Part shown: positions 7,182-14,705 of the stretch, piece after piece | Numbering within the stretch: the first letter of the stretch is position 1 | How the letters are laid out: the number at the start of each line of letters is the position of its first letter | NCBI GenBank assembly: GCA_902790885.1 | Contig: CADATR010000015.1 | Coordinates: forward strand, 1 to 19,622 | Direction: 5' to 3' | From: an uncultured Eubacteriales bacterium | GTDB taxonomy: Bacteria > Bacillota_A > Clostridia > Peptostreptococcales > Anaerovoracaceae | Length of the DNA stretch: 19,622 nucleotides | Made by a program: the position numbers and the translations under genes | The notes under the pieces: model-generated | Databases searched by the model: none | Told to the model about the DNA's origin: nothing | What the model saw: only the letters and a program-made list of their open reading frames with translations

Positions 7182-8603
7182 TTTTTCGCGTGCGGCCGCC
7201 ATCATCAGAGCGCATTCTATGCGCTTTCTGTGGAGCTTGCAGCCGAAGCGATACACCTTGTTGATATCGCCGTTGGAGTGATAATTGTTTGCCGCACAGC
7301 CTCCCGCGCAGTAAAGCCTTGCCCAGCAGTCTCTGCAGTCATCTCGTGTATAGATATTGTTGCCTGCCCTGAATATGTCGACCGTCTCAGGATGCGTGAT
7401 ACCGTCATAAATGTTGCCGACTATCATATCGTCATCCCCTACGAACTGGTGGCACGGATAAAGGTCACCTGTCGGGGTCACGGCGAGGTATTCCGTAGCA
7501 ACTCCGCAGCCCGCGACTCTCTTGTAGATGCACGGTCCGCCTGTCAGATCCACGGTGTAATGGTAGAAGCTGAAGCCTTCTCCCTTTTTTTCTCTCTCGA
7601 GCATCTCAAGCGCCAGCTTCTCATATTCCTCGTAAAGGATCGGAAGGTCTTCCTCGTGGAGCGCATACGGCACGTCAGGGTCAGAAACCACAGGCTCTAT
7701 GGATGTCTCCCTGAATCCTAGATCTGCCATTGCGAGCACGTCAGCCGCAAAGTCCTTGTTGTAGGCGGTGTAGGTGCCGCGCATGTAGTATTCTGAAGAT
7801 CTTTCAGCGTTTTTCAGGCGTGAGTCCACCAGGGCCTTGAAGTTGTCCATTATCATGTCATAGGTGCCGCCGCCTGTTTTGCTGTGCCTCATTCTGTCAT
7901 GAGTATCGCGTCTGCCGTCCATGCTCAGTACGACATTGCCCATCTCACGGTTCGTGAAGTCTATCACGTCATCATCTATGAGCACTCCGTTCGTAGTAAG
8001 AGTGAAGTTGAAGATCTTGTTGTGCTTCTTCTCGAGTTCTCTTCCGTAAGCGACTATCTCCTTGCAGACGTCCCAGTTTATGAGCGGCTCGCCTCCGAAG
8101 AAATCCACCTCAAGATGCCTGCGTGTGCCGGAGTTCTCCACGAGATAATCGAGGGCGCGCTTTCCGACCTCGGCGCTCATGATGCCGCTCTTGCCGCTGT
8201 AGTCGCCCTTGCCCGCGAAGCAATACTCGCAGTCCATGTTGCAGCCATGTGCCACGTGAAGGCATATTGCCTTGAGTACGGACTGTTTTATCTTTATCTC
8301 ATCAGCTGCCTTTTCAAAAGGATCTTCCGACCAGAGCAGTCTTTCGGAGTACAGTTCAGCTATGTCATCGACAGTCTCTTTTGCGTCTTCTTCGCTGATG
8401 CCGTGCTTCTGAGCCGTCCTTGCGGCAGCGTCTGCCAGTATTTCATCACAGGCAAAGACATCCGCCGCGCCTCCCTCGGAGCTGCTAACGGCTTCATCGA
8501 GCATCGAGATGGTATCATATGCGACCTCGTCAACAGAGTGCACTGCTCCGCTGGCTGCGTCGATCACCATATTGAATCCATTGAGTTGGTAAGTGTGTAT
8601 CAT
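7179..8603 (-). CDS. scfB: SCIFF peptide thioether-forming radical SAM maturase
   Basis: A 474-residue radical SAM/SPASM enzyme that installs a Cys-to-alpha-carbon thioether link in the SCIFF precursor (family of CteB and Tte1186). Residues 1-95 are the RiPP-recognition-like leader-binding region, starting MIHTYQLNGFNMVIDAASGA as usual. The radical SAM cluster motif is CNMDCEYC (Cys121, Cys125, Cys128), followed by the GGEP motif at 170-173. The SPASM/auxiliary cluster cysteines visible are 358, 366, 384, 423, 426, 432, 436 and 455, so the enzyme looks catalytically complete. The ATG at 8603 is preceded by AAGGA. It lies downstream of scfA, separated by a terminator hairpin, and 15 bases before rdgB. 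The family call is strong; the exact link it makes here is uncertain because the partner peptide lacks the usual linked residues. Confidence 0.95.
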   Translation of the reverse strand: MIHTYQLNGFNMVIDAASGAVHSVDEVAYDTISMLDEAVSSSEGGAADVFACDEILADAAARTAQKHGISEEDAKETVDDIAELYSERLLWSEDPFEKAADEIKIKQSVLKAICLHVAHGCNMDCEYCFAGKGDYSGKSGIMSAEVGKRALDYLVENSGTRRHLEVDFFGGEPLINWDVCKEIVAYGRELEKKHNKIFNFTLTTNGVLIDDDVIDFTNREMGNVVLSMDGRRDTHDRMRHSKTGGGTYDMIMDNFKALVDSRLKNAERSSEYYMRGTYTAYNKDFAADVLAMADLGFRETSIEPVVSDPDVPYALHEEDLPILYEEYEKLALEMLEREKKGEGFSFYHYTVDLTGGPCIYKRVAGCGVATEYLAVTPTGDLYPCHQFVGDDDMIVGNIYDGITHPETVDIFRAGNNIYTRDDCRDCWARLYCAGGCAANNYHSNGDINKVYRFGCKLHRKRIECALMMAAAREK

Positions 8604-8629
8604 TATTATCCTTCAGTTATAGTTATTAC

Positions 8630-8665
8630 AAAAAGAAAAAGCGGCGCTGCACGATGCAGCGCCGC
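8630..8665 (-). terminator. Intrinsic terminator between scfA and scfB
   Basis: A perfect 10-base-pair GC-rich stem, GCGGCGCTGC (8641-8650) with GCAGCGCCGC (8656-8665) and the 5-base loop ACGAT between. On the minus strand it is followed directly by TTTTTCTTTTT (8640-8630). It starts 11 bases after the scfA stop. With no obvious promoter between it and scfB, partial read-through would give much scfA mRNA and less scfB mRNA. Confidence 0.9.
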
Positions 8666-8675
8666 CGTAAGCATC

Positions 8676-8825
8676 TTACTTTTCCTTGCGCTGCTCGCAA
8701 TGCTGATTAGCAACGCTGCAGGAAGTCTTGCTTGCAGACTGGCATGAAGTCTGGCACTCACCGCATCCGCCTGTGAGTTTTGACTCTGTCATATCTCTTG
8801 TTGTTATTGTTTTGATCCTCTTCAT
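8676..8825 (-). CDS. scfA: SCIFF-family RiPP precursor peptide, five-cysteine variant
   Basis: A 49-residue precursor of the SCIFF (six cysteines in forty-five residues) family, the substrate of the adjacent maturase. The leader MKRIKTITTRDMTESKL is followed by a core with cysteines at 21, 24, 28, 36 and 43 and the family signature CQTSCQSA(S)KTSC(S)VANQHC. The usual sixth cysteine at position 32 is Ser (codon AGC, one base from TGC), and position 37, usually Thr, is also Ser (AGC, one base from ACC). In the characterised homologues, residues 32 and 37 form the thioether link, so the canonical product cannot form here. The ATG at 8825 has a GGAGGA site 7 bases upstream. A strong promoter lies before it and an intrinsic terminator after it. 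Identity as SCIFF is near certain; the nature of its modification is open. Confidence 0.93.
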   Translation of the reverse strand: MKRIKTITTRDMTESKLTGGCGECQTSCQSASKTSCSVANQHCEQRKEK

Positions 8826-8858
8826 TTTGCATTCCTCCGTATGATTTGATCCACATGT

Positions 8859-8887
8859 AGAATACCATTATGCCGGGCATCTGTCAA
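8859..8887 (-). promoter_or_regulatory. Sigma-A-type promoter of scfA
   Basis: On the minus strand TTGACA (8887-8882), a 17-base spacer and TATTCT (8864-8859), with TGG just before the -10 giving an extended -10. Transcription would begin near 8852, leaving a leader of about 26 bases with the scfA ribosome binding site. The -35 overlaps the stop codon of the upstream stress-protein gene. Confidence 0.8.
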
Positions 8888-9873
8888 TGCGATGAGCCTT
8901 CCGAAACAGCATCTGCAGCAACCGCGGCCGCATCTGCGACCTCTTTTTCGAGAGCATCGAATTCCGCCCTGGCCTCTGCGATGAATGTCGGCACCTCAGG
9001 TGCTTCAAAATTTTTAGGGATGCCCGATCTCGGGACTTCGAGCGTAGCGCGGTTTTCAAAGGCCGTCTTCTTCTCGTCGGCAGCCTTCTTCGGCTCGTGG
9101 TTCGCAGGAGCTGCTGTGATCCTGAAATCGAATACAGCTTCCTTTCTCATATCCCTGTTGACTATTCTGATCCTGTCGGACTTTCCTTCAGTGCTGTCTG
9201 CCTTTACAAGAATGTCTCTCGTCTCTCCTGCCGCGATATCCAGAGTCACATCCTGGCCTGGAATAGGCGGGAGATCCCAGTTTCTTGTATCAGGATTGTA
9301 AGCAGTGTGGAAGAATCTGATCTTTCCTACAGTAACATTTATATGGTAAATGCAGTCCTGATTGACGCTTGGCAGCAGACACTCGCTCTGCTTGTCGCCA
9401 AGCTGTCCCCTGAGATTGACAGTTCCCTTTGCAGTCCTGTACACAAGACCTCTGTACTCGTTGCGTGAGTTGACCTGCTCGCTCACTATGATCACATCGC
9501 ACGGAGCGTTGTTGATCACATACTCGGCAGTGGATCCGATGGAGTTCAGCATGTCATCCTTGGAGGACTTTGTCATTACGATAAGATCAGATCCGGTCTC
9601 GCGTACTGCTCTTGTGATCCTGACTCCTGCCTTGCCGACGGCTGACATCTTAGTCAGTTTATATCCCTCGAAGGATTCAGCTATAAGATCGAGCTTTTCC
9701 TCTAACTCCTTTATGGCAGCGGTCTCGACTTCTGTCCTTACAGAATAACCGAGTCTCTCATCTATCATCATGAGAACGATCTCTGCTTCTTCAGGAGTGT
9801 AATGCTTTTTCACATATGCGACCGCCTTCAGACTGCGCTGTGTTTCTTCGATTGGGACAAGTATCTTTTTCAT
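8884..9873 (-). CDS. Universal stress protein domain fused to an unrecognised beta-rich domain
   Basis: A 329-residue protein. Residues 1-132 are a UspA fold: MKKILVPIEETQRSLKAVAYV at the start, DLIVMTKSS near 96-104, and GSTAEYVINNAPCDVIIV at 113-130. The glycine-rich ATP loop is degenerate (KSSKDDMLNSIGST where many family members have GSHGRSG...GS), so nucleotide binding is uncertain. Residues about 138-255 alternate hydrophobic and polar positions and look like an all-beta domain (for example YHINVTVGKIRFFHTAYNP and the WDLPPIPGQDVTLDIAAGE stretch); I do not recognise it. Residues 256-329 are a Lys/Glu/Ala-rich tail, probably disordered or helical. Typical UspA proteins are 140-160 residues, so this is a fusion. 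The ATG at 9873 has GAGGAA upstream, and the gene has its own promoter (9914-9943). Confidence 0.8.
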   Translation of the reverse strand: MKKILVPIEETQRSLKAVAYVKKHYTPEEAEIVLMMIDERLGYSVRTEVETAAIKELEEKLDLIAESFEGYKLTKMSAVGKAGVRITRAVRETGSDLIVMTKSSKDDMLNSIGSTAEYVINNAPCDVIIVSEQVNSRNEYRGLVYRTAKGTVNLRGQLGDKQSECLLPSVNQDCIYHINVTVGKIRFFHTAYNPDTRNWDLPPIPGQDVTLDIAAGETRDILVKADSTEGKSDRIRIVNRDMRKEAVFDFRITAAPANHEPKKAADEKKTAFENRATLEVPRSGIPKNFEAPEVPTFIAEARAEFDALEKEVADAAAVAADAVSEGSSH

Positions 9874-9913
9874 AAAATTTCCTCTTCTATATTCCCAATA
9901 TTTTAACTGTTTA

Positions 9914-9943
9914 ATTGTAGCACGCTGATATTGATATTATCAA
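9914..9943 (-). promoter_or_regulatory. Promoter of the stress-protein gene with overlapping palindrome
   Basis: On the minus strand TTGATA (9943-9938), an 18-base spacer and TACAAT (9919-9914), about 40 bases before the ATG at 9873. The -35 lies inside the palindrome TTGAT-nnn-ATCAA (9931-9943), a plausible repressor or activator site. Confidence 0.55.
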
Positions 9944-9954
9944 TTGCATTAACT

Positions 9955-11037
9955 CTATTTAAGGAACTTGCTGTTGAGCGTCAGGATGAATATCTCAGCG
10001 ACTGCGTATAGCACCAGATAGTCGTCATCATATGAGTTCACGATGTCGTTACGGCACCATCCGTCCTGCTCAAAGAGAAGGTTCGGAGAGCCTCCTATCA
10101 CAGCTTTCAGCTCTCCTTCATGCTCTATCGTGTAGTTGCATGAGATCTTTGCCTTCATGCATGACGGGAACAGTTTTATCACAAACAGACCTGCGTCTGT
10201 ATCCGCTTCAAAGCCCTCGCCGCGGGCGTCCTTAAAACGCCTGATCTCCCCGAAGTGCTCACCATCCGAGAGCAGTTCAAAGCCCGCAGATTCAGAGGCG
10301 AATCCCTTTTTATCAAAGGCGTGAGGCACCACCGATGCCATCTCATTTCCGTCTGTGTCGAGCACACTCGCCGTGAAAGGTCTGAGCGATGTCTCCACCT
10401 TTAACACATCATTTCCGTCCGAGTCTCTGAAGTATCCCTCAGCAGAATTGTGATAATAAAACCTGTAGAAGTCGAGAGATCCCGGAACAGCCGCATCCCC
10501 TTCCGCGCTCAGATTTCCGATCAGCTCCGCAAGATGTTTTACAAGCATCACCGAGGCCAGTTTGAAGCCGGCAAACACCGCATATCTTGCAGGTGTTACT
10601 TCCGCCTCCTTAGGATCCACAAGGTTCTCAAACCTGAACTCGTCATCGTCCTTTCTGATGATGTTTTCGAGCCTGGTGACATGCTTTATGTCGATGTATT
10701 TTTTGCCGCGTGAGATAACAACGCAGTCCTTGAAGCTGCACGGTCCGAATACGATGCTGTCGCCCTCGAAGCCTTTATGCTCGGCAATCCACGGTTTGCC
10801 GAGAGGTGTGTCAAGGTCTCTGATCTTCTCATAAATATCAGCGATGCTCAGGTCGGTCTTTATGATCTTTTCGTATATGCTCCGGTCATTGCGCGTGCCG
10901 CCGCCGCGGTTCCAGAATATTCCGAAAGCGAGCAGAAGAGTGATTCCGCCCATGATAAACCTTCCCACTGACATCATCAGCAGGGCCAGTATGACCGCAA
11001 GTATTCCGACTGCAGTTATCGCTCTGTCTTCTTTCAT
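9955..11037 (-). CDS. Membrane-anchored protein of unknown function
   Basis: A 360-residue protein I do not recognise. Residues 6-44 contain two closely spaced hydrophobic helices (ITAVGILAVILALLMMSVG and FIMGGITLLLAFGIFW). The remainder is soluble: a first part (about 50-165) with a PH-like flavour (GPCSFKDCVVISRGKKYIDI), and a C-terminal part (about 195-360) of repeated beta-strand segments around DSDGND, DTDGNE and LSDGEH. The end, DDYLVLYAVAEIFILTLN, loosely recalls the LURP-one/tubby-like fold, but this is only an impression. It follows the phosphoglucomutase gene by 27 bases. The ATG at 11037 has no evident ribosome binding site, so translation may be coupled or weak. Codon use matches its neighbours. 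Confidence 0.75.
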   Translation of the reverse strand: MKEDRAITAVGILAVILALLMMSVGRFIMGGITLLLAFGIFWNRGGGTRNDRSIYEKIIKTDLSIADIYEKIRDLDTPLGKPWIAEHKGFEGDSIVFGPCSFKDCVVISRGKKYIDIKHVTRLENIIRKDDDEFRFENLVDPKEAEVTPARYAVFAGFKLASVMLVKHLAELIGNLSAEGDAAVPGSLDFYRFYYHNSAEGYFRDSDGNDVLKVETSLRPFTASVLDTDGNEMASVVPHAFDKKGFASESAGFELLSDGEHFGEIRRFKDARGEGFEADTDAGLFVIKLFPSCMKAKISCNYTIEHEGELKAVIGGSPNLLFEQDGWCRNDIVNSYDDDYLVLYAVAEIFILTLNSKFLK

Positions 11038-11064
11038 AATTCTATAGAGCAGACTGTATTGACC

Positions 11065-12771
11065 TTATGCGAGCAGCGCGTCGACAGCTTCTCTGACTGC
11101 CTTGCGGTTGCTCTCTGCCTCTTCTGCTGTTGCTCCCTGAGCCATTACATAAGTCTTGATCTTCGGCTCGGTTCCTGACGGTCTTATCGCTACTGCGCAG
11201 CCATCAGCGAGCTTGTAGAAGAGAACATTGCTCTTTGTGAATCCCGGAACATCTCCGAGGTAGTCCGTAACGCCTTCAACCTTGAGGCCGATCTCTTCAG
11301 GTGCGTCCTCTCTTATGCGGGCCATTACAGCTTCTCTTCTTTCTGCGGAGTCGAATCCCTCAAATACAGTGGATTCAGTGTTCTCGACGAAATATCCGTA
11401 CTTCTCGTACAGAGCCATCAGGCCGTCATAGACAGACATGCCTTTTGCCTTGTAATAGCAGGCCATCTCAGCCATCATCATTGCAGCGTATACCGCATCC
11501 TTGTCCCTGGCGTACGATCCGCCGAGGAAGCCGATGCTCTCTTCGAATCCGAATATGAAGTTCTCATCTCCGTTTTCGTCGAGGTCCTTGATCTTTTCAC
11601 CTATGAACTTGAAGCCGGTCAGAACGTCGTACATTTTGACGCCGTTGTCTGCCGCGATCTTGTCAGCCATGACTGTCGAAACGATGGACTTGCATACGAA
11701 TGGCTTCTCAGGCATGGTGCCGAGTTCTTTTCTGGCTGTGATGATGTAGTCGAGCATGAGGCAGGCTTCCTGATTGCCCGAAAGGATCTTGTAGCCGTCT
11801 TTCGCCTTTACGACCGAGCCGCATCTGTCACTGTCAGGGTCTACTCCTATGACCAGCTCAGCATCATACTTCTTTGCGTATTCGATGGCGAGAGCAAAGC
11901 CTTCGGTGTTCTCCGGATTCGGCGATTTTACAGTCGGGAAGTTGCCGTCCGGCACCATCTGCTCTTCTACAGGGATTATCGCCCCGTAGCCCTGTCTTCT
12001 GAGGATCTCAGGCACCAGCTTATAGCCTGCTCCGTGGAACGGAGTGAAGACTATCTTCATGTCTTTCGCTACCTGATCGATGTACTTGCGCGTGATGGAT
12101 GTCTCCATTACCTTTCCGATGTATGTCTCATCCATCTCATCACCGAGGATCTCTACAAGGCCATCAGCAACAGCCTTGTTGTAATCCATCGTCTTTACAT
12201 CCTTAAAAATGTCTACCTTGGCGATCTCAGCGGATACGACGTCAGCGTGCTCAGGTCCGAGCTGAGCGCCGTCTGCCCAGTATGCTTTATATCCGTTATA
12301 TTCCTTTGGATTGTGGCTGGCTGTGATATTGATGCCGGCGATCGAGCCTGTCTCTCTTACAGCAAACGAAAGCTCAGGCGTAGGACGCATGTCGTCAAAG
12401 ATATATACCTTGATGCCGTTTGCGGCGAGCACTGCAGCAGCCTCTTCAGCGAACAGTCTCGAATTGTTTCTTGAGTCATGCGCTATTGCCACGCCGTTTC
12501 CTTCAGGAGAATCTCCGCCGATCTGGCCGCCCTTTGCGATTATGAGGTTTGCCAGTCCCTGTGTAGCGTATCTGACGGTATAAACGTTCATGTTGCCTAT
12601 GCCAGGGCCCATGATACCTCTCAGACCCGCTGTACCGAATGTGAGCATGGCCTTGAACCTGCCCTCTATTTCCTCCTCATTGCCCTCCATGTCTCTGAGT
12701 TCTTCTTTTGTCTTTTCGTCGACTGCATCTGACGCAAGCCAGTACTCGTACTCTTCTCTGTAAGTTCTCAT
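11065..12771 (-). CDS. pgcA: Phosphoglucomutase / phosphomannomutase (alpha-D-phosphohexomutase)
   Basis: A 568-residue alpha-D-phosphohexomutase interconverting glucose 6-phosphate and glucose 1-phosphate (possibly mannose phosphates as well), feeding glycogen, envelope and glycolipid sugar synthesis. The catalytic phosphoserine is Ser152 in TASHNPKEYNGYK, the metal-binding loop is DPDSDRCG near residue 312, the sugar-binding loop is GFEESIGF in the second half, and the phosphate-binding loop is RPSGTEPK near the C-terminus. Length and the start MRTYREEYEYWL fit the Bacillus PgcA group. The ATG at 12771 has CGGAGA 5 bases upstream. It lies 17 bases after the ABC transporter gene. PgcA is linked to UDP-glucose and glucolipid production in Bacillus; by homology the same role is likely, though the substrate range is not shown here. 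Confidence 0.93.
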   Translation of the reverse strand: MRTYREEYEYWLASDAVDEKTKEELRDMEGNEEEIEGRFKAMLTFGTAGLRGIMGPGIGNMNVYTVRYATQGLANLIIAKGGQIGGDSPEGNGVAIAHDSRNNSRLFAEEAAAVLAANGIKVYIFDDMRPTPELSFAVRETGSIAGINITASHNPKEYNGYKAYWADGAQLGPEHADVVSAEIAKVDIFKDVKTMDYNKAVADGLVEILGDEMDETYIGKVMETSITRKYIDQVAKDMKIVFTPFHGAGYKLVPEILRRQGYGAIIPVEEQMVPDGNFPTVKSPNPENTEGFALAIEYAKKYDAELVIGVDPDSDRCGSVVKAKDGYKILSGNQEACLMLDYIITARKELGTMPEKPFVCKSIVSTVMADKIAADNGVKMYDVLTGFKFIGEKIKDLDENGDENFIFGFEESIGFLGGSYARDKDAVYAAMMMAEMACYYKAKGMSVYDGLMALYEKYGYFVENTESTVFEGFDSAERREAVMARIREDAPEEIGLKVEGVTDYLGDVPGFTKSNVLFYKLADGCAVAIRPSGTEPKIKTYVMAQGATAEEAESNRKAVREAVDALLA

Positions 12772-12788
12772 GTTTCTCCGCCTTTCCT

Positions 12789-14702
12789 TTAACCTACTTC
12801 TTCAAACTGTGAGTTATATAATTCTGCATAGGCGCCGCCCTTTGCGAGCAGTTCCTCGTGTGTGCCCTGTTCCACGATGTCGCCGTGATCCATTACGAGT
12901 ATAAGGTCGGCGTTGCGTATGGTCGAGAGCCGGTGTGCGATGATGAAACTCGTCCTGTCAGCTGTGAGAGCATCCATCGCCTTCTGGATTTCTTCTTCCG
13001 TTCTTGTATCTACTGATGAAGTCGCCTCATCGAGTATCAGGAGCCGCTTGTCAGCCAGCACTGCACGCGCTATCGTCAGCAGCTGTCTCTGTCCTTCAGA
13101 GATGTTTGTAGCGTCTTCATTGAGTATCATTTTGTAACCGCCTGGCAGCGCCTTTATGAAGTGATGCGCCTTTGCCGTCTTCGCGGCCTTTATTATGTCT
13201 TCGTTTGAGGCGCCTTCCCTGCCGTAGGCTATGTTTTCCTTTATTGTCCCGCTGAACAGCCAGGTATCCTGGAGCACCATGGCGAAATTGTCGCGAAGCT
13301 CCCTGCGGGTGAATTCCCTTATGTCGCGTCCGTCTATGAGTATGGCGCCTCCATCTACATCATAGAACCTCATAAGCAATTTTACCATAGTTGTCTTGCC
13401 GGCACCCGTAGGACCTACGATCGCTATCTTCTGCCCCGACTCCACCTTTGCACTGAAGTCCTTTATGACCGGATGATCCTTCTTATAGCCGAATCTCACG
13501 TGTCTGAATTCTACTGCGCCCTTTATTTCGCCCATCTCTTCATCCGCGCCCGGAGCATCTGTCTCCTCTGTCTCATTGAGAAACTCGAATACTCTTTCGG
13601 CGGCAGCCGCCATGGACTGCACCTGGTTCATTATCTGAGCGATATCCTGTATCGGCTGTCCTATGTTTTTTACATACTGCACGAATGCCTGTATGTCGCC
13701 GACGCCTATCGCGCCCTTCACGCAGAAAATGCCTCCAGTGACTACGACCGCAGCGTAGCCGAGGTTGCTTACTATCCTCATCAGAGGCCGCATCATTCCG
13801 GACAGGAACTGCGACTTCCACGCGGATTCATAGAGTTTCTTGTTCGATTCAGCGAATTCCTTTGTGACCTCAGCTTCCCTGTTGAAAGCCTTTACGACGA
13901 GATGACCGGAGAATGTCTCCTCGACCTGCCCGTCGATGATACCGAGATACTTCTGCTGGGCCGCGAAGTGCTTCTGGGATACTTTTATAAGCAGTCCCAT
14001 GACAAGGGCTGAAAGCGGTATCACCAGCAGGGCTATCAGAGTCATTGTGACATTGATGGTAAGCATCACCACCACTATGCCCGTCATGCTTATTATAGCC
14101 CAGATGAAATTCGAGATGCTCTGGCTGAGCGACTGTCCAAGCGTATCCACATCGTTGGTGATCCTGGACAGTATCTCACCGGTCTGGACCCTCTCAAAAT
14201 AACTGATAGGCATGCGGTTTATTTTCTCAGAAATATCGCGTCTCATGCGGTAAACGATCTTCTGGGTGATGTTCGTCATGATGAGAGCCTGTATGTACTG
14301 GGCTATCGCGCCTATAAAATAAAGAGCCATAGTCATGAGGAGCACCCTTCCGACCGCGTCGAAGTCGATGCCGCCTGTGCCGCGGATCTTGTTCATCACT
14401 CCTTCAGCGAGCAGCGTCGTGGCGCGTCCCATCACCTTAGGGCCCACAGTCTCAAAGATGGTAGCGACCGCGGACACGACAATGACCACCGCTACGGCGA
14501 ACTTGTATCCGCCCATGTATCTGAGCGTATCTCCGACCGCCTTGCGGAAATCCTTCGGCTTTTCACCAGGCGCGAGAATACTGCTCGGCCCTCCGCCGCG
14601 CCTTCTCTGCCTTTTGCCGTCGCCCTGCCCGGTCTGTGCCTCTTCGGTCTCCTGTCCGGACTGGTCTTCGTATTCTGTTTTCGGCAATTTTTCTTCGCTC
14701 AT
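12789..14702 (-). CDS. ABC exporter half-transporter, canonical-ATPase partner
   Basis: A 637-residue type IV ABC half-transporter: a charged cytoplasmic N-terminal extension (about 1-60, KRQRRRGGG), six membrane helices (about 70-370) and a nucleotide-binding domain (about 395-637). Walker A is GPTGAGKTT, the Walker B catalytic pair is Asp558-Glu559 (LLILDEATSSVD), and the switch histidine is His590 (IIAHRLSTI). Its signature is ISEGQRQ (534-540) in place of the usual LSGGQ. With the upstream subunit it should form an asymmetric heterodimer with one competent ATP site, as in BmrC/BmrD or TM287/288. The substrate is unknown; drugs, lipids or peptides are typical. The ATG at 14702 follows the partner's TAA by three bases and lacks its own ribosome binding site, so it is probably translationally coupled. 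Confidence 0.92.
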   Translation of the reverse strand: MSEEKLPKTEYEDQSGQETEEAQTGQGDGKRQRRRGGGPSSILAPGEKPKDFRKAVGDTLRYMGGYKFAVAVVIVVSAVATIFETVGPKVMGRATTLLAEGVMNKIRGTGGIDFDAVGRVLLMTMALYFIGAIAQYIQALIMTNITQKIVYRMRRDISEKINRMPISYFERVQTGEILSRITNDVDTLGQSLSQSISNFIWAIISMTGIVVVMLTINVTMTLIALLVIPLSALVMGLLIKVSQKHFAAQQKYLGIIDGQVEETFSGHLVVKAFNREAEVTKEFAESNKKLYESAWKSQFLSGMMRPLMRIVSNLGYAAVVVTGGIFCVKGAIGVGDIQAFVQYVKNIGQPIQDIAQIMNQVQSMAAAAERVFEFLNETEETDAPGADEEMGEIKGAVEFRHVRFGYKKDHPVIKDFSAKVESGQKIAIVGPTGAGKTTMVKLLMRFYDVDGGAILIDGRDIREFTRRELRDNFAMVLQDTWLFSGTIKENIAYGREGASNEDIIKAAKTAKAHHFIKALPGGYKMILNEDATNISEGQRQLLTIARAVLADKRLLILDEATSSVDTRTEEEIQKAMDALTADRTSFIIAHRLSTIRNADLILVMDHGDIVEQGTHEELLAKGGAYAELYNSQFEEVG

Positions 14703-14705
14703 CGT

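Noticed and set aside
7884..8747. A 287-codon open frame on the plus strand opposite scfB and scfA
   Set aside because: It is antisense to two genes with clear family motifs, has no ribosome binding site or recognisable product, and its openness follows from the codon pattern of the opposite strand.
8826..8832. ATG at 8832 as an alternative small peptide start upstream of scfA
   Set aside because: It is in another frame giving a short unrelated peptide, and lies only one base from the GGAGGA site; the ATG at 8825 gives a perfect SCIFF peptide.
11038..11064. TATAGA before the unknown membrane protein as a promoter
   Set aside because: It is three bases from the ATG, which would put the start inside the gene, and there is no -35 at the proper distance.
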